DNA of 32,084 bases from positions 1-32,084 of the forward strand of contig JAGNRR010000002.1 of NCBI GenBank assembly GCA_017988595.1. Direction: 5' to 3'. The notes beneath the pieces were generated by a model. That model worked only from the letters and a program-made list of their open reading frames with translations. It searched no databases and had not been told where the DNA came from. This DNA comes from Chitinophagaceae bacterium. Lineage in GTDB: Bacteria > Bacteroidota > Bacteroidia > Chitinophagales > Chitinophagaceae. A program made the translations under genes and the position numbers. How positions within the stretch are numbered: the first letter of the stretch is position 1; every line of letters begins with the position of its first letter. Below, in pieces: positions 7,605 to 15,529 of the stretch.

Positions 7605-8618
7605 TTATACTGTAAAATCTGGGTATAAATGCTCTTTAATCAAGGTTCTTAAAGAATCAACAGTTTCCCATTCGGTGTTATCACCAGAAGTGTAATTGAA
7701 TCCTTGTGGAACTAATTTTGCATTGAAATTTTTAATAAATTCATCAAGATTCCAATTGGTTGTTTGTGGCAAGATCACAAAATATTTACCCAAATCATAA
7801 GTTGTAAAAGAATCAGAAGCTGTAATCATTTCTTCGTGAACTTTTTCTCCTGGACGAATACCTACAATTTTATGTTCACAGTCAGGACCAATTGCTTGAG
7901 CCACATCTAAAATTTTATATGAAGGAATTTTTGGAACATATAATTCACCACCCCAAGCTTGATCTAAAGCATGTAAAACCATATCAACACCACCTTGAAG
8001 TGAAATATTGAAACGAGTCATATTTGGATCGGTAATTGGCAAAACGCCCTCACTTCTTTTATTCATAAAAAATGGAATTACAGAACCATTTGATCCCATC
8101 ACATTTCCGTAACGAACAACAGAAAATTTGACATCTTGTTTGCCACGAATGTTATTTGCGGCTATAAATAATTTATCAGAAGTTAATTTAGTGGCACCAT
8201 ATAAGTTAATTGGAGCACAAGCTTTATCAGTTGAAAGAGCTACAACCTTAGTTACACTTGAAGATAAAGCAGCTTTAATAACATTGTCAGCTCCTCCAAT
8301 ATTAGTTTTCACACATTCATCTGGATTGTATTCTGCAATATGAACATGCTTCATTGCTGCTGCATGAATAATATAATCTATACCATTGAATGCTCTTTTT
8401 AATCGCTCCAAATCTCTAACATCACCTATAAAATAGCGAATAGCTGGATACTTTGTATCTGGAAACTCTTGAGCCATTTGAAATTGCTTTTGTTCATCAC
8501 GAGAATAAATTACTAATCGTTTTACGTCAGGCCATTTTTCCAAAATAGTTTTTGTCAATTCCTTGCCTAAAGAACCGGTTCCGCCTGTTATTAATATTGA
8601 TTTGTTGTTTAAACTCAT
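7605..8618 (-). CDS. pseB: UDP-N-acetylglucosamine 4,6-dehydratase (5-inverting)
   Basis: A short-chain dehydrogenase/reductase of 337 residues that dehydrates UDP-GlcNAc and inverts C5, giving the first intermediate of pseudaminic acid. The nucleotide-binding motif is TGGTGSLGK (11-19). Catalytic residues in the family order are Asp131-Lys132 (LSTDKA) and Tyr140xxxLys144 (NLYGATK). AAAMKHVHIAEYNPDECVKT and IVGIRPGEKVHEEMI are strongly conserved in PseB/FlaA1-type inverting dehydratases. It is the first biosynthetic gene of the operon and lies about 50 bp after the antiterminator gene. Its own -7 box candidate is at 8642-8649, so it may be transcribed both with and without the regulators. Confidence 0.96.
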   Translation of the reverse strand: MSLNNKSILITGGTGSLGKELTKTILEKWPDVKRLVIYSRDEQKQFQMAQEFPDTKYPAIRYFIGDVRDLERLKRAFNGIDYIIHAAAMKHVHIAEYNPDECVKTNIGGADNVIKAALSSSVTKVVALSTDKACAPINLYGATKLTSDKLFIAANNIRGKQDVKFSVVRYGNVMGSNGSVIPFFMNKRSEGVLPITDPNMTRFNISLQGGVDMVLHALDQAWGGELYVPKIPSYKILDVAQAIGPDCEHKIVGIRPGEKVHEEMITASDSFTTYDLGKYFVILPQTTNWNLDEFIKNFNAKLVPQGFNYTSGDNTEWETVDSLRTLIKEHLYPDFTV

Positions 8619-8641
8619 TTTATTATGGTTCTTTTTTTTTG

Positions 8642-8649
8642 CAAAGATA
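8642..8649 (-). promoter_or_regulatory. Candidate -7 box in front of pseB
   Basis: On the minus strand these bases read TATCTTTG, a match to the Bacteroidota -7 consensus TAnnTTTG, 23 bases ahead of the pseB start codon. I see no clear -33 TTG at the expected distance. It lies between upxY-like and pseB and would be an internal promoter. Confidence 0.45.
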
Positions 8650-8666
8650 AATTGATTTTTGTAAAA

Positions 8667-9143
8667 TTATTTTTTCTTTATAGTTAATTTAATTTTTAGC
8701 GAAGTTAATACTAGCACTATTTTATTTTGTTTAATTTGAGTAATTTCAGCTAGATAACCACTAAAAATACCTTCATTTATAATTACAATATTTCCTAAAT
8801 AAGTATTATAATTTTCAATTATTAATTTTCCTTCGTTCTCAATAAATAGTTTTAAATTTCTAATCTCGTTACTTTTTAGAATTGCAGGCTTTTTATTCCA
8901 ATATACAAAATTTACAACTCCATTTATCATTCGAACATCACGATATTCATTTTCTTTTATTTTTACAAAAACATAAGATGGAATGATAATTTTTTCAACT
9001 ACTTTTTTTCGATCGCTCCACTGAACAATTTCTTTTCTTAATGGTAAATAATTTTCTATTCCTGCTTTTGTTAAATTTTCAACTACTTTTTTTTCACATC
9101 TACTTTTAGTATAAACAACAAACCATTTTTTTTCTTCATTCAT
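8667..9143 (-). CDS. UpxY/RfaH-like NusG-family transcription antiterminator
   Basis: A 158-residue NusG paralogue. The NGN domain begins KKWFVVYTKSRCEKKVVENL, continues with IENYLPLRKE, the usual basic WSDRKKVVEKIIIPSYVFVKI segment, and VNGVV-like INGVVNFVYW. The C-terminal KOW-like part (about 105-158) is weak and lysine-rich. In Bacteroides, UpxY proteins are encoded at the front of capsule operons and let RNA polymerase read through early termination in that same operon. The position here, directly before pseB on the same strand, fits that role. It has no neighbouring ribosomal or secE genes, so it is not housekeeping nusG. The start at 9143 gives the NGN domain its normal length. Confidence 0.9.
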   Translation of the reverse strand: MNEEKKWFVVYTKSRCEKKVVENLTKAGIENYLPLRKEIVQWSDRKKVVEKIIIPSYVFVKIKENEYRDVRMINGVVNFVYWNKKPAILKSNEIRNLKLFIENEGKLIIENYNTYLGNIVIINEGIFSGYLAEITQIKQNKIVLVLTSLKIKLTIKKK

Positions 9144-9154
9144 AATTTTTCAAA

Positions 9155-9178
9155 GCTTCGCCTCCTCAGTCACAGACC
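9155..9178 (-). promoter_or_regulatory. GC-rich leader element before the antiterminator gene
   Basis: 15 of these 24 bases are G or C (counted by eye), in surroundings of roughly 30 percent GC. On the minus strand it includes GACTGAGGAGGCGAAGC and ends 11 bases before the upxY-like start codon. A T-rich stretch lies just upstream. It could be a purine-rich ribosome-binding region or a recruitment/pause site for the antiterminator. Nothing here proves either. Confidence 0.3.
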
Positions 9179-9212
9179 AAGTTTTTTCAAAAAAATAAAA
9201 ACCTCTAAAATG

Positions 9213-9740
9213 TTAGTTATCCCAACAAAGTAGAAATTTCTTTTTATCGCTATAATCATTCACCTCAAATTCTTGCGGAGAAAACACCAGAATTTTCAAT
9301 TTCTTTTTCACTAGTTTTTCTCCTTTTTTTATTAACTCTATTAAATATTTTTTGTCAATATCCCCAACAATTATCATTTCTATCAAATCGCTATTTATGC
9401 CCAAAGCAAAATCTCCTGTTAAATAAACTTTTTGAACCTTGCCCAAATTTTCAACAATTGATGAAATAATTTTATCAATTCCTACATATTTCATTATAAT
9501 ATTGGATAAATCTGAAAATAGTGGGTGCTTTACATTTGCTCCAAATACTTTTTTGTTGCCTTGCATTTCGCTCAATAATAATTTGGCATCTTCAAGCCTG
9601 TTCAGCTCAAGCCGAATAGAATTTGTGCTTTCATTATATTCATCAGCAAGCGAACGCAAATGCGCTCTCGTTTCACTGTTTAAAAAAAATTTAAGCAGTA
9701 ATTTAATTCTTGTTTTTGATGATATTAAAGTTTCAATCAC
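9213..9740 (-). CDS. Winged-helix regulator fused to a nucleotidyltransferase-like domain
   Basis: About 175 residues. The first 70 form a winged helix-turn-helix: ISSKTRIKLLLKFFLN, LRSLADEYNESTNSIRLELN as the recognition part, then RLEDAKLLLSE as the wing. Residues of about 90-170 resemble a minimal nucleotidyltransferase fold (VEKVYLTGDFALG-type strand, here VQKVYLTGDFALGINSD, then EMIIVGDI), but the catalytic GSxxRG and paired aspartates are absent, so it is probably a sensor or structural domain. The open frame continues to TTG at 9764, but that TTG is the end of a -7 box (9762-9769). The GTG at 9740 gives MIETLISSKTRIKLL and is preferred. It precedes the antiterminator and probably regulates the glycan locus. 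Confidence 0.78.
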   Translation of the reverse strand: MIETLISSKTRIKLLLKFFLNSETRAHLRSLADEYNESTNSIRLELNRLEDAKLLLSEMQGNKKVFGANVKHPLFSDLSNIIMKYVGIDKIISSIVENLGKVQKVYLTGDFALGINSDLIEMIIVGDIDKKYLIELIKKGEKLVKKKLKILVFSPQEFEVNDYSDKKKFLLCWDN

Positions 9741-9761
9741 AAATCGAGCAATTAATTTGCT

Positions 9762-9769
9762 CAAAAGTA
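9762..9769 (-). promoter_or_regulatory. Candidate -7 box of the glycan-locus regulator
   Basis: Reads TACTTTTG on the minus strand, matching TAnnTTTG. Transcription would begin about seven bases downstream, so the TTG at 9764 cannot be the start codon and the GTG at 9740 becomes the likely one. No convincing -33 element seen. Confidence 0.45.
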
Positions 9770-9791
9770 AAAAATAAATTTTGATTTTTAA

Positions 9792-11630
9792 TTATTTTTC
9801 AAATAGAAATGTAGAATTTAACATTCGCCACTGATTTCCATTAGATTCATGAGCCCGTTCCGCATAGACTTTTTTGTTTAATTGGTTTTCACTAATCCAG
9901 CCCAATTTTATCAAGTTCGTCTTCTCATCTTGTATTTTTTTAACTATAATTTTTTCCCTCATCCAATCTTCTTGAGGTGCATCATAGGCTATTTTATCTT
10001 TTCGCCAAGCAATGCTTTCGGGCAAAATAGATTCAAAGCTTTTACGTAAAATATATTTTCGCCAACCCAATTCTATTTTCATTTCCGCCGGTAACGAAAA
10101 TACAAATTCTACCAACTCGTGAAACAAAAAAGGTAAACGCACTTCTCGTCCATGTGCCATACTATTTCTGTCTGCATATCGAAGTAATTGTTGCATTGGT
10201 CCACAAAAAAAATCATGATATAAATGTTCGTTCAGTGTGCCGAATTGATATTGCCTTTGAAAACTTTTATTGAAATTTTTTTTATAAAAAGAATTGTCGA
10301 AAAAGGGATTCAACTTCTGCTGAGTTTGTAATTTTAATAGACGAAACTTAAATGCATTCTTACCCAAAGAGGCTTTAATCTTTGAGGCAATTGTTGGTTT
10401 TTGAGTATAAAAAGGTTGAATGTTTTTCTTTTGCTTTGCAAAATCATTTTTGTTTTTTATTTCATTTAAAAAAGTATTATAATAGGTTTCGTATCCTGCA
10501 AAAAGCTCATCGGCTCCTTGTCCATCAAGCAAAACGGTACAGTTTTTTTCTTTAGCCAATTGCATTACTTTATATTGTGCAAAAACACTTGCATCGCTCA
10601 CTGGCTCTTCTTGATGAAAAATAAAATTATCGAAAGAGCTTGCAAAATCATTTGCCGAAGGCGAACAAAAATGCGCATCTATTGTTTTATTTTCTAAAAC
10701 TAAATCAATATATATTCGTTCATCGTTTTTATAACCAGGAAAAACTGCAGAAAAACTTTGTTGTTTTTCGGGTGCAATTTTATTTATTAAACTCACCAAA
10801 ATACTACTATCCAAACCACCACTCAAACTACTTCCAACTGCCACATCGCTTCGTAATCTTCTTGAAACAGAAAGTGACAATAATTCTTCTATTTTTTTTT
10901 CGGCTTCATCCACTGTAATTGTGGAATTAATCTTTTTGTAATCAATATCGTAATACTTTTTTTGCGAAATCGAAAACGTATTTAAATTTAATGTTATAAA
11001 ATGACTATGTTTTAATTGAAAACAATTTTTATAAAAGGTTTCGCTCAAATCATTTGGGTTAAATTGAAAGCCATAGGCTAAATAATTAAACCACATTTGT
11101 TCGTTTTTCTCTTTAGGAATATCTGCAGCCCAAAGCGATTTTAATTCAGAAGCAAAAACAAATTTTTCATTATCATGAAAATAATAAAAAGGTTTTTCAC
11201 CAAAACGATCTCGGGCACAAAAAACTACATTTTCTTCTTTATCATAAATAGCAAACGCAAACATGCCATCCAAATCATTTAAAAAATGTTCTTTTTTAAA
11301 ATCATAAAGTGCCAACAAAACTTCAGTGTCGGTTTGACTATGAAAAGTATAGCCTTCATTTATCATTTTTTCACGAAGTTCAATGTAATTATATATTTCG
11401 CCGTTAAATGTAATTGTGTATCTTTTTAAATAATGCATGGGCTGATGTCCATTTGCTGTCAAATCAATAATAGACAAACGTTGATGACCAAAACCAACTT
11501 GATTATTATCAGAAATCCAAAATCCTTTGCCATCAATTCCTCTATGCGAAATTTCAGCACACATTTGTTTCAAAACCAGTTCCGAAAAGGTATTTTTTTG
11601 TTTAAAAATCAATCCTGCAATGCCGCACAT
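9792..11630 (-). CDS. asnB: Asparagine synthase (glutamine-hydrolysing)
   Basis: 612 residues. Transfers ammonia from glutamine to aspartate, or to another carboxylate in pathway-specific paralogues, using ATP. The N-terminal class II glutaminase domain starts MCGIAG with the nucleophile Cys2, followed by SHRGIDGKGFW, RLSIIDL, TFNGEIYN (74-81) and DTEVLLALY. The C-terminal synthetase domain has the PP-loop SLSGGLDSS (268-276) and LLDGQGADELFAGY. Length and both active sites are normal for AsnB. AsnB paralogues are common in Bacteroidota polysaccharide loci, so it may either make asparagine or amidate a sugar acid. It has its own -7 box (11644-11651), independent of the pse operon promoter, and is divergent from atpB. 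Confidence 0.92.
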   Translation of the reverse strand: MCGIAGLIFKQKNTFSELVLKQMCAEISHRGIDGKGFWISDNNQVGFGHQRLSIIDLTANGHQPMHYLKRYTITFNGEIYNYIELREKMINEGYTFHSQTDTEVLLALYDFKKEHFLNDLDGMFAFAIYDKEENVVFCARDRFGEKPFYYFHDNEKFVFASELKSLWAADIPKEKNEQMWFNYLAYGFQFNPNDLSETFYKNCFQLKHSHFITLNLNTFSISQKKYYDIDYKKINSTITVDEAEKKIEELLSLSVSRRLRSDVAVGSSLSGGLDSSILVSLINKIAPEKQQSFSAVFPGYKNDERIYIDLVLENKTIDAHFCSPSANDFASSFDNFIFHQEEPVSDASVFAQYKVMQLAKEKNCTVLLDGQGADELFAGYETYYNTFLNEIKNKNDFAKQKKNIQPFYTQKPTIASKIKASLGKNAFKFRLLKLQTQQKLNPFFDNSFYKKNFNKSFQRQYQFGTLNEHLYHDFFCGPMQQLLRYADRNSMAHGREVRLPFLFHELVEFVFSLPAEMKIELGWRKYILRKSFESILPESIAWRKDKIAYDAPQEDWMREKIIVKKIQDEKTNLIKLGWISENQLNKKVYAERAHESNGNQWRMLNSTFLFEK

Positions 11631-11643
11631 TCTTTTTTTCTTT

Positions 11644-11677
11644 CAAAGATATTCAAATCTTTCTTTTTTGTATCAAA
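11644..11677 (-). promoter_or_regulatory. Candidate asnB promoter (-33 TTTG, -7 TATCTTTG)
   Basis: On the minus strand TTTG occurs at 11677-11674 and TATCTTTG at 11651-11644, 22 bases apart, close to the Bacteroidota promoter layout. The -7 box is 13 bases ahead of the asnB ATG, implying a very short leader. Confidence 0.55.
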
Positions 11678-11686
11678 AATGCGCCT

Positions 11687-11694
11687 TACCTTTG
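11687..11694 (+). promoter_or_regulatory. Candidate atpB -7 box
   Basis: TACCTTTG matches TAnnTTTG and lies 21 bases before the atpB ATG. A TTG at 11668-11670 sits 16 bases upstream, slightly closer than the usual 19-21. It is the promoter candidate for the atpBEFH cluster and is only 10 bases from the asnB -33 element. Confidence 0.5.
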
Positions 11695-11715
11695 CGCCAC
11701 TTATTTCAATAAGGT

Positions 11716-12789
11716 ATGATGTTTTCGATAAAAAATACGCTCAAATTCTTTACAGTTGCAGTTTTTATGCTAATTGCATCTTCTGTTTCAACTTCTGCAA
11801 ATCCGACAGAAGAAACACATCATGAAGAGAAAAAAGAAATTAATGTAAAAGAAATCATCTTTGGTCATATTCGTGATGCTCATGATTGGCATTTTTTCTC
11901 AATTGGGCAAGGCCATGATGCTTTTCACGCGACAATTCCACTACCTGTTATTTTATATAGTCCAACAAAAGGTTTTTCGGCATTTATGTCTTCAGCTTTT
12001 CATCATGGCACAGAACCGCACAACGGTTATATGCTGAATCATGAATCTGGTAAAATAGAAGCCGAAGATGGCAGCAAAGTATATGATTTTTCATTAACCA
12101 AAAATGTAATCTCAATGTTTATTTCATTGATATTGCTTTGGTTTATTATGACAGGTATTGCAAAGAAATATAAGAAAGGAGGTAGCAATACTGCGCCTAC
12201 TGGAATTCAAAATGCAATTGAGCCAGTAGTAGAATTTATAAGAGACAATGTTGCTAAACCATCACTTGGAAAAAATTATGCTAAGTATATGCCCTTGCTA
12301 TTAAGTTTATTTTTCTTTATTTGGATTAATAATTTATTGGGTTTATTGCCAGGAGGAGCTAATCTTACAGGAAACATAGCCGTTACATTAGTTTTGGCAT
12401 TAATATTTTTAACGGTATTAATTTTTAAATCAAAGAAAGCATATTGGATGCATATTATAAATCCACCAGATGTTCCTTTTTTAGTAAAAATGATTTTGAT
12501 TCCAATTGAAATTTTAGGCTTTTTTATAAAACCAATGGCTTTAGCAATTCGTCTTTTTGCAAATATTTTTGCAGGGCATACAATTGTTTTAAGTTTAGTA
12601 TGCTTGATATTTATATTTGGATCGATGAATGCAGCAGCTGGATATGGATTTTCAATAGTGTCGGTTGCCTTTACAGTATTTATGTTTTTCTTGGAGCTTT
12701 TAGTGGCAGCAATTCAAGCATTTATATTTGCAAATTTGACAGCAGTATTTATAGGGCAAGGAATAGAAGAACACGACGAACACCATTAA
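11716..12789 (+). CDS. atpB: F-ATPase subunit a (F0)
   Basis: 357-residue membrane subunit a that forms the proton half-channels against the c ring. Residues 1-28 look like a cleavable signal sequence (FFTVAVFMLIASSVSTSA), and about 100 polar, His-rich residues follow. Both are usual in Bacteroidota and explain the extra length over the ~270-residue E. coli protein. The core from about 130 onward has several membrane helices. The essential arginine is Arg279 in ALAIRLFANIFAGH. FFLELLVAAIQAFIFANLT near the end is the helix with the conserved Gln. First gene of the cluster, 47 bp before atpE. The ATG at 11719 is an equally possible start. Confidence 0.96.
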   Translation: MMFSIKNTLKFFTVAVFMLIASSVSTSANPTEETHHEEKKEINVKEIIFGHIRDAHDWHFFSIGQGHDAFHATIPLPVILYSPTKGFSAFMSSAFHHGTEPHNGYMLNHESGKIEAEDGSKVYDFSLTKNVISMFISLILLWFIMTGIAKKYKKGGSNTAPTGIQNAIEPVVEFIRDNVAKPSLGKNYAKYMPLLLSLFFFIWINNLLGLLPGGANLTGNIAVTLVLALIFLTVLIFKSKKAYWMHIINPPDVPFLVKMILIPIEILGFFIKPMALAIRLFANIFAGHTIVLSLVCLIFIFGSMNAAAGYGFSIVSVAFTVFMFFLELLVAAIQAFIFANLTAVFIGQGIEEHDEHH

Positions 12790-12803
12790 TAATAATAAAA
12801 TAA

Positions 12804-13079
<276 letters not shown>

Positions 13080-13096
13080 TCTAGAAACAAAAAAAC

Positions 13097-13135
13097 AATA
13101 CTGCACTTAAGGCATAGGGCTGCAAGTGCAGTATT
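13097..13135 (+). terminator. Intercistronic hairpin between atpE and atpF
   Basis: A perfect 12-bp stem (AATACTGCACTT at 13097-13108 with its complement at 13124-13135) around a 15-base loop. Only a short T run follows and the next genes are needed for F0, so I read it as a partial terminator or an RNA-stabilising/processing element rather than a complete stop. Confidence 0.65.
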
Positions 13136-13194
13136 TTAAAAAAATTGGATTTTTATTTATTTCAAAAACAAACACATTATAAAAATTAAAAAAA

Positions 13195-13689
13195 ATGGAT
13201 TTATTATTACCAGAATTTGGGCTGTTTTTTTGGACATTAGTTGCTTTTTTAATTGGATTTTTTCTGTTGAAAAAATTTGCATGGAAACCAATACTTGAAA
13301 CTTTGGATGAAAGAGAGAAAAGTATTGCAAGTAATATTGCAAGTGCCGAAAAAGTAAAAAATGAAATGGCAAATATGAAAAGTGAGCATGAGCAATTATT
13401 GGCAAAAGCAAGAGAAGAAAGAGCTTTAATTGTAAAAGAAGCTAAAGAAACTAAAGATAAAATGATTGGCGAAGCAAAAGAAATGGCAAAAACAGAAGCT
13501 GCAAATATTATTGCAGATGCTCGTCAACAAATTCAAAATGAAAAAATGGCAGCCTTAACTGAAGTGAAAAATCAAATGGGAAATTTGGTAATAGAAGTGA
13601 GCGAGAAAGTGTTGAGAAAAGAATTATCTGATAAAGGAGCTCAACAAAGTTATATTCAACAATTAAGTTCAGAAATAAAATTAAACTAA
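13195..13689 (+). CDS. atpF: F-ATPase subunit b (F0 peripheral stalk)
   Basis: 164 residues. One N-terminal membrane helix (about 8-28, FGLFFWTLVAFLIGFFLLKK) is followed by the conserved FAWKPILETLDERE junction and a long charged Lys/Glu/Ala helix to the C-terminus that forms the peripheral stalk dimer and contacts subunit delta. Normal length for the family. It lies 115 bp after atpE, with the hairpin between them, and 4 bp before atpH. Confidence 0.95.
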   Translation: MDLLLPEFGLFFWTLVAFLIGFFLLKKFAWKPILETLDEREKSIASNIASAEKVKNEMANMKSEHEQLLAKAREERALIVKEAKETKDKMIGEAKEMAKTEAANIIADARQQIQNEKMAALTEVKNQMGNLVIEVSEKVLRKELSDKGAQQSYIQQLSSEIKLN

Positions 13690-13693
13690 ATAG

Positions 13694-14257
13694 ATGCAAA
13701 ATCCAAGACTAGCCGGCAGATACGCTAAATCAGTAATGGATTTAGCCAAAGAAAAAAATATATTGGATGTAGTTTTTAACGACATGCTTTTTTTAGATAA
13801 AATTTGCAATCATAATAAAGAAATTAATAATTTGCTGAAAAGCCCTATTGTTACTGGCGATAAAAAAACTAGTATAATAAAAGAAATATCAAAAGGACGA
13901 ATTGGTGAATTGAGCAGTGCTTTTATTGACTTAATTATTCGAAAAAAAAGAGAATACTTTTTGCCAGAAATTGTAAAAGCATTTATTGATCAATATAAGG
14001 AGTTTAAAAATATTGTAATTGTAAATTTATATGTAGCCCATGAAATGGATGAGGCAATGAAAAATCAAATGCTTGATCATATAAATAAACAATTACAAGG
14101 AAAAACAATTGAACTTCATGTTCATATCAAAGAAAGTTTGATTGGTGGATTTGTATTAGAAAGTAATAATAAATCATTTGATGCTAGTATAGCAAGAGAT
14201 TTGAAAGATATTCGAGATCAATTTATGCAGAATATTTATGTGCCCAATATTAGATAG
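13694..14257 (+). CDS. atpH: F-ATPase subunit delta
   Basis: 187-residue OSCP/delta subunit linking F1 to the peripheral stalk. The opening NPRLAGRYAKSVMDLAKEKN and the C-terminal part HVHIKESLIGGFVLESNNKS...DASIARDLKDIRDQF are family-diagnostic. It follows atpF by 4 bp. The usual next genes atpA and atpG do not follow: a 175-bp AT-rich gap and an unrelated ketoacyl synthase gene come next, so the F1 subunits must be encoded elsewhere in the genome. Confidence 0.94.
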   Translation: MQNPRLAGRYAKSVMDLAKEKNILDVVFNDMLFLDKICNHNKEINNLLKSPIVTGDKKTSIIKEISKGRIGELSSAFIDLIIRKKREYFLPEIVKAFIDQYKEFKNIVIVNLYVAHEMDEAMKNQMLDHINKQLQGKTIELHVHIKESLIGGFVLESNNKSFDASIARDLKDIRDQFMQNIYVPNIR

Positions 14258-14371
14258 GCATTATGAAAATTTTATTTTAATAATTTTCTCAAAATCAAGT
14301 ATATAAACATGTAATAATTTATTATATTAATAATAATATTTAAAATGTTATAAAATTATCAAAGCACTCCT

Positions 14372-14379
14372 TACTTTTG
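14372..14379 (+). promoter_or_regulatory. Candidate -7 box of the ketoacyl synthase gene
   Basis: TACTTTTG matches TAnnTTTG, 53 bases before the ATG. It lies in the 175-bp gap after atpH, where no gene is seen. The predicted leader contains a run of six G (14411-14416), the only notable G tract in this AT-rich gap. No clear -33 box. Confidence 0.45.
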
Positions 14380-14432
14380 TTTAAGAAAAGAACACTAACT
14401 TAATTAATCAGGGGGGTAAAGCGTATTTATTT

Positions 14433-15518
14433 ATGAGTAATAAGTCAATTTATAGTATTATTGCTGGTAGTGGAAAGTATATTCCGTTACAACAAAAAAA
14501 GAACTGTGATTTTTTGAATTATAGATTCTTGAATAAATATGGCGAATTAAATCCTAAATCAAATGAAGAAATTTTAAATAAATTTTCTGAAATTACACAT
14601 ATTGAAGAAAGAAGGTATGTAAAAGATGAATATGTAGCTTCAGATTTGGGTTTTTTTGCAGCTCAAGACGCTTTAAATTCTTCAGGGATAGATAAAGAAA
14701 CAATAGATTATATTTTAGTTGCCCACAATTTTGGTGATGTAAAAAACGATAACAGAAAATCGGATATGGTGCCAAGTTTGGCAACAAGAATAAAACATAA
14801 ATTGAAGATTGAAAATCCAGATACAATTGCTTTTGATATTGTTTTTGGATGTCCTGGTTGGTTGCAAGCTTTTATACAAGCGAATTATTTAATAATTTCT
14901 GGAGATGCAAAACGAGTTTTGGTTATTGGATGTGAAACGTTATCAAGAATTTCTGATCCACACGATATTGATAGTTTAATATATGCAGATGGTGCTGGTG
15001 CAATTATTTTAGAAGGAAAAAAAAGTGAAACACCTGTAGGTTTTTTAGCTCATAAATCAAGAACAGATACACTAGAATATGCAAATATGCTTTATATGGG
15101 AAAATCATATAATCCAGAATTGCATGATGATGATGCAATTTTTATGAAAATGAATGGCAGAAAACTGTATCAATATGCGCTTGAATTTGTGCCTAAAACA
15201 ATTAAAGAATGTTTGGATAAAAACAACATCGGAATTGATGAAATAAAAAAAATATTTATTCATCAAGCAAACGGAAAAATGGATGACGCAATTTTACGAG
15301 AGCTTTTATTGCTTTATAATATCAATGAAACGCCAAAAAATATTATGCCAATGAACATTGCAAAGCATGGAAATTCTTCTGTGGCAACAATTCCAACATT
15401 GTATGATATGGTTGCGAAAAATGAAATCGAAAATCATCAATTAAATAAAGATGACATTATTTTATTTACATCGGTTGGAGCTGGTATGAACATTAATTGT
15501 ATAATATACAAAGTGTAA
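14433..15518 (+). CDS. 3-oxoacyl-ACP synthase III (FabH-like) family protein
   Basis: A 361-residue thiolase-fold condensing enzyme. The catalytic triad is intact: Cys140 in FGCPGW, His277 in FIHQAN and Asn314 in KHGNSSVATIP. SLIYADGAGAIIL matches the conserved strand near the dimer interface. It should join an acyl-CoA or acyl-ACP starter to malonyl-ACP, but FabH-like paralogues in Bacteroidota also serve aryl-polyene, resorcinol or other lipid pathways. No fatty-acid genes (fabD, plsX, acpP) lie beside it, so I give no symbol. It has its own leader and converges with the TonB receptor gene, with 11 bp between the stops. Confidence 0.88.
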   Translation: MSNKSIYSIIAGSGKYIPLQQKKNCDFLNYRFLNKYGELNPKSNEEILNKFSEITHIEERRYVKDEYVASDLGFFAAQDALNSSGIDKETIDYILVAHNFGDVKNDNRKSDMVPSLATRIKHKLKIENPDTIAFDIVFGCPGWLQAFIQANYLIISGDAKRVLVIGCETLSRISDPHDIDSLIYADGAGAIILEGKKSETPVGFLAHKSRTDTLEYANMLYMGKSYNPELHDDDAIFMKMNGRKLYQYALEFVPKTIKECLDKNNIGIDEIKKIFIHQANGKMDDAILRELLLLYNINETPKNIMPMNIAKHGNSSVATIPTLYDMVAKNEIENHQLNKDDIILFTSVGAGMNINCIIYKV

Positions 15519-15529
15519 AAAATATTATT

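Noticed and set aside
14265-14288. Possible hairpin after atpH (7-base arms)
   Set aside because: Stem is only A-T pairs except its outer G-C and has a 10-base loop. It is too weak to call a terminator in DNA of this composition.
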